From: Rhyacophila brunnea
Taxonomy: Eukaryota > Arthropoda > Insecta > Trichoptera > Rhyacophilidae
Length of the DNA stretch: 64,000 nt
Assembly: GCA_022495005.1 (NCBI GenBank)
Contig: JAGYXB010000460.1
Coordinates: forward strand, 434,001 to 498,000
Direction: 5' to 3'
Each line of letters starts with the position of its first letter. The first letter of the stretch is position 1. The notes beneath the pieces were generated by a model, which did not search any database, was not told where the DNA came from, and saw nothing but the letters and a program-made list of their open reading frames with translations. The position numbers were made by a program, and so were the translations under genes. This document shows positions 11,781 to 20,964 of this stretch, piece by piece.

Positions 11781-12104
11781 CATATCGATTGGATAATTGG
11801 AAAATATAAAAATACTTATGAATATAGATACCTGTCCAATTAATATATATTTTTTGGCATAAAGTAGATATACCTATCACATTTTTAGATACTATATTTT
11901 GTGGGTAAAACTTGGTAAAATGAAATTTACTTGTGTAAATATATAATACTTAATATATAATTTAATTAGTATATAGATATAAGTGATTTTTATATTGCAT
12001 TTTTTGATAAATTAGTATAGTAAAAGGCATATTGAAACAAATTTACATAATATATTGTTTTTATTTTAGAATATATACCAAAACACACATACACTATCCA
12101 AACT

Positions 12105-12470
12105 TTATTGTTGAAGTGCTACACTGAAGCTGAAAATATTCTCCACAGCGGTAGGAAAAAAAACGCGTACGTATACAGTTACCATAATGAAATTTATGAA
12201 CAAAAATACAATGTTCCCAGTTAGTATTGGCCATAAAAGTGAATACATACAACAAAAGAGACTTCCATATTCAAAATTTTCCAACATGAACCTTTCAGGG
12301 GTCCGCACATTCCGGTGTCGGGTACATTTTCGAACGCCGACATAAAAAATAATGAACACGAACAAAAAGCGATGGCCAAGCAGCGAAAACATAAATTTGA
12401 TGCCTTCAATATGACCGCGCGTAACCACGGGCATCGCATAAAACTGGTAATACGTCAAGTAACCATACAT
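12105..12470 (-). CDS. Unrecognised small multi-span membrane protein candidate (121 aa)
   Basis: I do not recognise this protein. The frame is open for 121 codons in AT-rich DNA. It predicts a hydrophobic stretch at residues 26-46, a basic loop at 47-60 (RKCTRHRNVR), then a long hydrophobic region at 69-105 that could form two spans. The polar residues fall between the hydrophobic blocks as in a real membrane protein. The stop codon overlaps an AATAAA motif (CAACAATAAAG), which could serve as a polyadenylation signal. Against it: no homology that I can name, no clear promoter or splice context, and no obvious codon bias. It could be a terminal exon of a receptor-like gene, a young lineage-specific gene or chance. 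Confidence 0.25.
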   Translation of the reverse strand: MYGYLTYYQFYAMPVVTRGHIEGIKFMFSLLGHRFLFVFIIFYVGVRKCTRHRNVRTPERFMLENFEYGSLFCCMYSLLWPILTGNIVFLFINFIMVTVYVRVFFPTAVENIFSFSVALQQ

Positions 12471-12740
12471 CCACGATTTTTTTTTGTTACGTAACAGTCA
12501 AACACATGCACGAAATACATAAGTTTTTCTGTAAACTGATACAATATTATTTTGTTACAATAATAACAGTAATTTCATACCACTTTATCAACATAAGTTT
12601 TAACTTAATATTAATACTATCGACCGAAGGTACCTACTTAATGGAATTTGAATTTAAATTCTAGTGGATTTAAGTTTTATACTATTCCAGTTGAGTCGTT
12701 TTTTGCGACCCAGGTTTCGCCTTTCGGCATCATCAGGCAC

Positions 12741-13316
12741 CAGTGGCAAAGGGTGGAGGTAGGCTGTAAAGATCCTCGATAAATAGTGCACACTAAACTT
12801 TGTCAGTCATGCGTATTTGTTTTCATTGAAATAAGACTAAAATTTACACAGTGTTGGTAAATTTTTAAATTCAACTTAACCCTGAGAAAACCAAGCCATA
12901 GTCAAATAGTCAAAAAATACTCGTATATCTATAAAATATCAAAAATTATGAATTAAATCATACATAACTATGGGTATTTTATAGATAGAATAATATTTTT
13001 TTATCTATTGTAGTTTGGTTTTGGCAGGGCTAATGAATTTAAAAAAACGAACCCACAATATTTGTAATATGTATTCTTAATCCAAATAAAATAATTAATA
13101 AGTATGAATGAAAAAGTGTGTACAATTTTGTCGTGTCGTCCAAAGTATACCAAAACTATTATGGCTTGGTTTAGGTAGGGTTAATTGATTTTTTTAAATT
13201 AACCAACACAAAAAATTTTGTTTTAGTTCAATAATAATAAATGAGTATGACTAACAAAGTTCAATGTGCACTATTTATGGCGGATCTTAATAGCCTACCT
13301 CCACCTTTCGCTACTA
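12741..13316. mobile_element. hAT-like non-autonomous element, family H, complete copy with 8-bp duplication
   Basis: This complete copy is 576 bp. The left end is CAGTGGCAAAGGGTGGAGGT and the right end its inverted complement with a few changes (CCACCTTTCGCTACTA). Inverted similarity continues for roughly 100 bp through TAGTGCACACTAAACTTTGT. The octamer TCAGGCAC flanks it exactly (12733-12740 and 13317-13324), the hAT hallmark. The interior has no reading frame, so it would depend on a transposase from another locus. Confidence 0.9.
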
Positions 13317-13329
13317 TCAGGCACTATGC

Positions 13330-15500
13330 GCAGTCGCCAATGGCAAATGCACACTTACAATTAATACAGTTAATTCTCGTTTATATTATAAATTAATACA
13401 ATACAACTAGGTAAAACTTTATTACCTATTGATTAATATCCGAGAATGTGCTCCTAAGGAGAAGAAATGCTCAAGTTGATCTAACCAACTGTTGGGTTCA
13501 TCGGGCCGTCCGATTTGGTCACCAAAAATACCAATTTTTATTGCATTTAAAAAAATTGTGGCATCTTATAGCGGAAGTGAATATCTCTTCACACAATTTT
13601 GTATGTCGGTATAAAACAATATATATATATAATTTACAGATTATATAAAATCATAGGTTATATATACAATAGATTTAGTCAATTCACTGTTATTTACGTT
13701 TTTGTTTGTAAGAAATAAAAGGCTTTTTTATTTTAATTTTTTTATTTATAAAACAATATATAAAACAATAGCTTTGTTTATTGTGTTAATTAGCTGACTA
13801 TAATATTCTTCTCTCTCATGGGCGCCTTTATTAGAAAGTCTCTCTAAGCTCAGTCGAAGCACTCTTAAGTGTGTGGCGACCTTAGTCTTATGTATCTGCT
13901 CTTGATACATTCCCAGGGGTAAAAAAGCTGATGCTTCACACCAAACGTGATACGCAACTCGATTAAGACCGAGTGTAGTGCGGGGTGGATTGGTTTGGAG
14001 GGTCTATTTTTGTGTTGCCCTGATACTATATGATATTTCGTGATATTTTTTTCTTACCTTTTTTTTACTTCAGAAGATTTTACGCTATCGTAGTTAAGTT
14101 TTACCTCAAAAATGTAATGATACTTTCATGTATGACAAAAATACATTGTCACCGCACAACGGTCACACTTCATAGGGTTACGGTCATATTATATCCATTC
14201 ATTCGGGCATCTCATACCAAAGATTTCTACAATGTTTGTTTGTATAGGAGAGCCAATCTGCGAGAAACGCCAAAAAAATTGCTCGCAAACTGCACTTTTA
14301 TGTCATATCCGAGATTGGATTCCGAGAGATGTATGCCTTTTTGGCATGAAGAGGGCATTTCGGCCTATATGGCGTGTCTTATATTGCGTTATGATGTTGG
14401 CTGTTTTGCTTTTATGGCCATGTCCCATCTCAAGGACAGAATGAAACGCTCTGTAGCAGATATAACAATAATATATTTTCAATCATCATAAATATTTAAA
14501 AACAATATTAAGTATATTATAAATTAATTTAGATAAAAAAATATATACTATACGGTACATCCCAATAAATTATACATAATGATATTCTGGATTCACAATA
14601 TGACATGTACATGACAATACAGTAAAAACTTAACACATTGTTTGTATGGGAGGCAGAAATTATTCTCATAGCCATCGCTATTAATTGGTCGCTGATAGAA
14701 GAAGTCAACTGCGACAACGTAGTTTCATATTTTTTATTTATGAATGGAATTTCATTAGGAATGGAATTTCATTAGGAATGGAAACTATACCACGTGGAAG
14801 CAGGTCATTTTTTTGATACCCAACCTAACCTATGATCTAAAATACTAATCGAGCATAGCTTAAAGAAAACTAGTCGGAAAAAAACTTATTTAAAATTGGT
14901 TTTAAATGTAAAAATAAATACATTGAAGAAATTTCATATGAACACTCAATTAAGTTTGTAGGAAACTTTGTAAGAATTCCCGACAATGGATCCACATCCT
15001 AAAATATTACGCAGTAGCAAAAAGTCGTACGTAAGACGTTTGTATTTTTAAATTGTTTACTACTTAGTGATTTCCACGTGATAAGATAATGTTTGGTCAA
15101 AAATTATGCTAAGATCTTTTATCTCGTATTGATGTTTAAACGACTTATTATTATTAATTATAATAAATAATCGGGATTTTCATCTAGATGAGATGAAATA
15201 AAATAACGACGAACTGTTTAATGAATATTTTTTCAAGGACCTTTCTTATAATTAAAAATGGAATGTCATTCTCCCAAAATTATACATATAATAATATTAT
15301 GTCAAGTATTACAAAGTAACTACCAAACGTAACCCAATCGAATTTGTAGTGACTGCCTCTATGCTATGTTTTATGTGTTAAGTCTAAGATATTTTTACGC
15401 TTCGCAATGAAAATGTATCCTGAATAATATTTTCTTATATTTGATATCGGTCCTTTTTATGGTCATGTTTTTAGTAAGTATTCATAATATAACGTGTACA
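13330..15500. other. Anonymous stretch with unrecognised open frames
   Basis: Open frames at 13448-13648 (66 aa), 14030-14491 (153 aa) and 14232-14444 (70 aa) show no domain I can name. The last two overlap in different frames, so at most one is real. The segment 14130-14460 is somewhat less AT-rich. The remainder is AT-rich and featureless apart from the tandem repeat at 14744. Confidence 0.4.
14744..14782. repeat. Short tandem repeat, 17-bp unit
   Basis: The unit ATGGAATTTCATTAGGA is present twice without mismatch, followed by a third partial unit (ATGGA). Confidence 0.9.
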
Positions 15501-15507
15501 TACCTAG

Positions 15508-15894
15508 GTAGTTTTACGTTATTTTTTCCAACTATTTTTATTAGGCATTTACGTCATTCAATCAACTTTCAAAATAGCATCCCCTGCACATGTAAGCACG
15601 GATTATCGTGCAAATTGCAAGATTGCATCCATGGATCAAAAAAGTTCAGCAGGTTCTGAATTTTCCTGCGACAGCTGGACTGTGCGATATCTGCGCCTCT
15701 GGAACGATAGTGGCGAACCTGCCGGGAAAAAATCTAACTACACCGCGCAGAGACTCATTTTGACGTTTACTGATTTTCACGACCTGTTCGAACCTGTCAA
15801 ATAGCACCACACGACGACGTGTCAGCACTTTTACGTATAAACATTTATTATTCCGATAGTTTAAAATACGCACTTTTGGTGCAAGTAAATCCAT
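15508..15894. other. Overlapping open frames on both strands in a GC-richer island
   Basis: A plus-strand frame is open from 15508 to the TAG at 15802-15804, with the only ATG at 15631 (57 codons). Its C-terminal half is compositionally protein-like (motifs SWTVRYLRLW and FTDFHDLFEP). The minus strand carries an 82-codon frame at 15894-15646 that starts MDLLAPKV and contains RRRVVLFDRF and GVVRFFPGRF. The block 15640-15830 is clearly less AT-rich than its surroundings. One frame may be an exon of a host gene, with the other as its shadow, but neither is recognisable. Confidence 0.3.
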
Positions 15895-16439
15895 GCACGT
15901 ATACAGGCGCTATAAAACCAATAGCCAGTAAACATAATAATTAGCTACCCTGTACTATTTCTAATGGTACAAGTGTGATATGGTGTGACACTTACTATTT
16001 TAGTGGTAAAAAATGTTAGTATTTTAATTTTGGTTCTATTATTACAATATAAAAGTGTAATATTGTTATCATATTATATTACTTTTTTTTTAATATCTAA
16101 TGTTTAAATAAGTTAAACAACTCCATAGATGCACAATTTTTAGATAATTTGTCATAAAACCCAATGAAAATTAATCATAAATTACATTGTTATCACGATA
16201 ATTTTTTGTATAATATATTATGACATCTAGAAATATTAGGATTTCACAATGGATTAAATTATCCAAGTTGCCAAAAAAATGTCCATTAAATTTTTCCCAA
16301 TTTTTTTAATGTTTTTTATCATTTCAAATATGCACCGTCAATTACTATTATAATATGCACATATTGCAATTGCAATGCAATTGGCTACACATAACATCAT
16401 ATGTGGTGGATGGGAGAGAAGGTCGTAGTAGCTTGGATG

Positions 16440-17080
16440 TTACAAAAGGAAAGTTTATTTGTCGTTACAAAAATACAATAGTACTATTAAGATGACAGCG
16501 TGAGGTTATAATCATGGATACGGATGTACTGGTAAGATCGATTTGATCGAGAGATTGATTATATTAATGAACTGAGAGACTTGATTCGAGCCAAATGACG
16601 GTTGACTATGTTGAATGAAGTACTCGTGACAATAGTAGTGCGTCTCGTGACGGACTCGGTGAGTGTGTGAGAATTCATGCATTGTCCTTCCAATTTACAC
16701 AAATGCAGTAGGTACATAATATATTACAATATATTATATTGTCACAATTAACAAATCATAGCATAATAAATTGGGAAACTTAATTCGAGTTGTATAACAG
16801 ATGTACTATGTCGAGTGAAGAACTCGTGACAATAGTAGTATGTCTCGTGACGGACTCAATGATTTGAGTGAGGATTTATAAATTTTCCTTCTTATTTATA
16901 CTAATGCAGTACATATATTACAATAACTATTACCGTAATTACCAATAAAAACATACTCTACTGATCTAGTTATGATTGAAGAAATGCTGACAATCATTAT
17001 CGCTCTTTTGTTTTGTTTCAACATACATATTAAAAAACAGAAGAAGAAGAGAACAAAACATACATATTAAAGTGTGACAC
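16440..17080 (+). repeat. Dispersed repeat family L, copy 1 (possible LTR)
   Basis: The order of motifs AAGATGACAG, TGTACTGG, GACGGACTC, TTATTTATAC, ACTGATCTAGTTATGA and AAATGCTGAC matches 55170-56000. Inside, the phrase with ACTCGTGACAATAGTAGT and GTCTCGTGACGGACTC occurs twice about 195 bp apart, an internal duplication. The layout resembles a solo LTR of an endogenous retroelement, but I could not fix the TG/CA ends. Confidence 0.5.
17020..17071. repeat. 15-bp direct repeat around a 22-nt GAA-rich insertion
   Basis: AACATACATATTAAA occurs at 17020-17034 and 17057-17071, enclosing a short piece containing AGAAGAAGAAGAG. The related locus at 55530-55990 has a single site. This has the form of a target duplication around a minimal LINE-tail insertion. 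Confidence 0.65.
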
Positions 17081-17686
17081 TCATTTAATGCTGAGTGGTG
17101 TGATTGCTACAACTTGTTATGATTTAAAATATAATACTAATAAATATTGAAAATGATAATATACCTACGAAGTACGAGTAGGTAAATACTTATCTAGTTC
17201 TTGCTGTTATCAAGAATTGTCAATACCTACCAGGAAGAGTTGACATAAAGTTTTGTCCACACCTACTTAAATTAAACTGTCACAACTCAATACTTTAAAC
17301 AAATAAAACTAAACTAAATTCCTTCCAGTGGGATTCTCAAACTTTTGCCGTAAGTGACACCTCTTGGTGGACACCACTCGCGGTCCGCTCTCAACCTATC
17401 CAATACAAAACTTTTCTCAAAGATAGCGCTTCTCAAACCAAACCGCAAATTGAACCTCTATCAAGAAAACTTTCTAATTTGACACATTCAGAGTTTTTAA
17501 TGGTATTTTAGAAACTTATTCAGGAGAAAAAACTGTTTACTGAATGTACGAGTAGGTTAGAAGTATAAAATTCAATTTTATCTTTGGACAGCTTTTAGTC
17601 GTGATTTGTAAAGAAAGTCAATTTGTATGCAATAAAGGTAGAAATATTTAAAACTTGGATTATAATATATAGTTACTCAATTTATC

Positions 17687-17690
<4 letters not shown>

Positions 17691-17726
<36 letters not shown>
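17691..17726. repeat. (TA)18 microsatellite
   Basis: An uninterrupted run of 18 TA dinucleotides. Confidence 0.98.
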
Positions 17727-17729
<3 letters not shown>

Positions 17730-18189
17730 GTAGAGTTAGAATGTAGTCTTTATTTTAAAATTCAGTTAATATTCAGAATACACGTGGAATTGTAATAATT
17801 GACAAATTTTTTCTAACCCATGATTTTGGAATTAGTAATTCTGACCCTAACAGGGTTTCTGCCAAAAATTGGTCTCGTCATACCATTAAAAAAAATTGGT
17901 TAGGTACATGTTCAAACACCTGCGTTAACATCATTTTACTCCCTACTTCAATTATAGTTTGTCGATTTATGGCTACAGCCGTATGTTGTAGCTTAACCAC
18001 TGGGGAATGCCAAAAGAAATGGCGTATTTCAAAAACACACTACCTTATGCTTAGGTCAATAATTATTATAAAGCAATCATTATTCATAAGATGTTTATCA
18101 CACTTGAATGGTCAAAAACATAGCTTATAATTAGTATCTTTAGAATTATCTTTAAATGTGTTAATCTTGAATCTCTCTGGGATCACAGA

Positions 18190-18835
18190 GATTATCAATA
18201 TAATTTTTTATCGTAAATATTTCACTATAATAATGTCAATATAAATTATATTAATGGTTTTATAAATGCGTTTAAAAATTAATAAATGTGAAAAATCTTA
18301 ACACCACTGCACATTTATGTACTGAAATATGACTATATTCTAAAACATTAGAGCGAGAGGTTTAAAAAAATACTATTTTATATAATAAAAATACTTTATG
18401 CAGTCATCAAATGTTTAAAATAAATATAACGGATAATAATTATTTATTATTAAACTGGCGCTAGGGGCCGTTCAGGTCCATGGCCGACTGCACAACGTTT
18501 CTCCAGGCATCTCTGTTATCTCTGGCATCTCATAAATGCGTTTAAAAATTAATAAATGTAAAAAATCTTAACACCACTTCACAGTTATGTACCGAAATAT
18601 GACTATATTCTAAAACATTAGAGCGAGAGGTTTAAAAGAATACTATTTTATGTAACAAAAATACTTTATGCAGTCATCAAATGTTTAAAATAACTATAAA
18701 GGATAATAAGGCTTCAAAATTATATAAATAGATTATCTACAACGTTTAAAGAGTGTCCAGGATCATGGTTTGAAAATACAATAAAAACTCAATTTTGACC
18801 TTCGACGAGCATGTCCCCCCTTCTCTTTTTTTATG
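18190..18835 (+). mobile_element. Foldback family B, right arm, duplicated around a LINE scrap
   Basis: The sequence matches the central and right part of the foldback at 62742-63345: AACACCACTGCACATTTATG, then ATTAGAGCGAGAGGTTTAAA, TTTATGCAGTCATCAAATG, and the end near GAGCATGTCCCCCCTT. Bases 18262-18440 are repeated at 18532-18710, with about 91 bp between them (18441-18531). Confidence 0.75.
18441..18531 (-). mobile_element. LINE 3'-terminal scrap between two copies of a 179-bp duplication
   Basis: On the minus strand the piece encodes DRDAWRNVV, then QSAMDLNGP and a stop, followed by a tail of TAATAATAAATAA type. This is the usual end of RTE-like LINE ORFs. It lies exactly between the two direct copies at 18262-18440 and 18532-18710. 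Confidence 0.6.
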
Positions 18836-18960
18836 TAATTTCTTTATATTTTATGTTCTTCTTACTTTCTTTCTTGTTAGGCTTGGCTTAACTATATTAT
18901 ACCTAATTTATATAGAGAAACTTTGCTGGTTGCAATAACTGTTCGCTATTCTATTTTACA
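18832..18960 (+). repeat. Repeat paralogous to 7935-8260, without the SINE
   Basis: It contains TATGTAATTTCTTTATA, GTTCTTCTTACTTTC, TTGTTAG and AAACTTTGCTGGTTGCAATA in the same order as the segments flanking the SINE at 8001-8195. It therefore shows the pre-insertion form of that repeat. Confidence 0.5.
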
Positions 18961-19619
18961 ACTTTTTTGTTAACTCGTATTCTTGTTTGTCCGGTGGTTG
19001 TTAGTCCAGTACAAATCTTGCAATCAATTTTTAACTAACTTCTCGACTAGCTAGACATTTTAAAATATCAGAACACGATGCCAATGCATTCTTTTAATAC
19101 TTTTGGCCATCTTTTTAAGCAGAAATGAATTCATTTTCAGTTAATTCTGTTTTGTATGGAAAGTTATTTCAGAAAAATCCGTAAAAAATAAAAGGCTATT
19201 ATTGGTTGCTGAGGCAGTGGTCCTAGCAACTTAATTATTAATATATACGTGCATTACTATGGAAATCAAAATAACATATCAGTATTCTATATTTGTTTGT
19301 TTGTTTTTTATGTACTTCATATCAAGTACAAGTTTGAGTATATTGAGCATAATAATTCAACAGAAAATTTAAAAACGTTGTATATAAAAAGTTCTTTTTA
19401 TCTTGTAATTATTTAAACATATTTTTGTAATCAAAATTTAACTGTTTGTTTCCTTAATAAATTAAATAAAAAAAAATAAAAAATTGCTGACTATCAATAT
19501 ATCCAATGCCCAAAAACCATTATTTAGCGCGGTATTGTATTAAATTCCTATCTCCTGTTATAATCAACAACACAATAACTCCCAACTATGCTCTTTTCTA
19601 TATTTCCCATTAACGTACA

Positions 19620-19930
19620 ATCAATTTTGCCTCTGTTGAGCGTTTGCGTCAGGGGAAGCCCCGAAGAAAATAAGATATCTGTGCCACTCGGCATACTTAC
19701 TCAGTGAGCCCGTACTCCTCTCACTTGAATCACGGGCGACCGCGAAAGATTTCCCAAAGGGGAGGACATTTATTTACCAACTCCGACGAGGTATCCTGCC
19801 GCGGAAGTTTCCACGGGCGGCCGCTAGGTGTCGCAAATTAACTTCCGGTCGCCGGAAAAGGGTGTTTACTTTGCAACAAAGTTTGCCGGTTTCCGAACAC
19901 TCGCAGTATCGACATGCGCCTTAATCTGAG
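19620..19930. other. Isolated GC-rich island, candidate regulatory or exon-proximal DNA
   Basis: A sharply bounded block that is much richer in G+C and CpG than its surroundings, including CGGGCGGCCGCTAGGTG and ACTTCCGGTCGCCGG. CGGAAGT and ACTTCCGG resemble ETS-type binding cores in opposite orientations. There is no long ORF and no repeat partner elsewhere in the window. It could be a promoter, an enhancer, a conserved non-coding element or part of a non-coding exon. Confidence 0.35.
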
Positions 19931-20585
19931 GTAACCATGATTTTATGCCAACCTATACATTTATACTTATAATTATATTGTAATGTCAATCTGTCTGTCC
20001 GTTTTCTCGGTAAGGTAGAACTCAAAGGCTACTGAATCAATAATGATAAAACTAACACAGTCGATTACTTTCTTGGTACGAACTTAGTAAACTTAATTTT
20101 AGACTTGTCGACTTAAAATATAATATAAATCTATGTCTGAGAACATGCTGTCTCCACTCTGGCATGATATTAAAACCAAGAATATACGTAGGATGTTAAA
20201 ACAAGTATTTACCATTATACATCATTAGGCTATTCTGAATACATGTTAGTGAACGATTTAGTGAGTAATGATAATGATTGAGAGTTGAAAGACAATGAAT
20301 AAGTGATGGGCGGTCATGCGGAATGTGTCTTAGATTAATAGTTGTCAATATAGTAATTAACAAATTATAGCAATAACAAAAACCATATTAACCATAAAAA
20401 ATATTAACACTCAGGACCGGTTTCATTTTGGTTAGACCAGTGATGCACAACTCGCGGTTTCATTACCAAGTATTTCATTGAATATGAAAAAAAAATATAA
20501 TGGGTGAACAAAAGTATGCAGTAGCAAAGTAATATATAATCTGAATGCTATTAAGTTCCATCTTTCAAATATGCGGGTTTGGGTC

Positions 20586-20962
20586 GAAATCCCGAAGACC
20601 GGAATCCCGAAGGCTGAAATCCCTAATGCTGAAATCCTGAATGGCCGGAATCCCAAAAGCCCAAATCCCGAAGGCCGAAATCCCGAACGCCGAAATCCCG
20701 AATGCTGAAATCCCGAATGGCCGAAATCCCGAATGGCCGGAATCCAGAAGGTATATATTTTTTTATTATTGCATTTTCTTTTATAAAAAGTAGTATTTTT
20801 TGCTTTCGAGTTGGAAGTTGAGAATTACTACTGTTTGTATTTTTTTATTTTTCGGGATTTCGGCCTTCGGGATTCCGGCCATTCGGAATTTTGGCCATTC
20901 GGGATTTCGGCCATTCGGGATTTCGGCATTTGGGATTTAGGCCTTCGGAATTTAGGCTTTCT
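20586..20962. repeat. Inverted minisatellite (two ~15-bp-unit arrays facing each other)
   Basis: From 20586 to 20750 about eleven units of the type GAAATCCCGAATGGCC run in tandem. From 20851 to 20962 seven or eight units of the inverted form (GGGATTTCGGCCATTC) follow. The 100-bp spacer holds a small stem (AGTAGTA with TACTACT). Unit lengths vary between 14 and 16 bp and units are imperfect. The whole can fold into a long hairpin. Open frames here (FGISAFGI-like repeats) are translation artefacts of the repeat. Confidence 0.9.
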
Positions 20963-20964
20963 AG

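Noticed and set aside
13448..13648. Frame with an RRRNAQVDLTNCWVH start reminiscent of Harbinger-type transposase N-termini
   Set aside because: Only a few residues are similar, no continuation into the nuclease domain was found, and no inverted ends were seen.
14030..14491. 153-codon open frame
   Set aside because: No recognisable domain, overlaps a second frame, and residue content follows base composition; noted within the anonymous stretch only.
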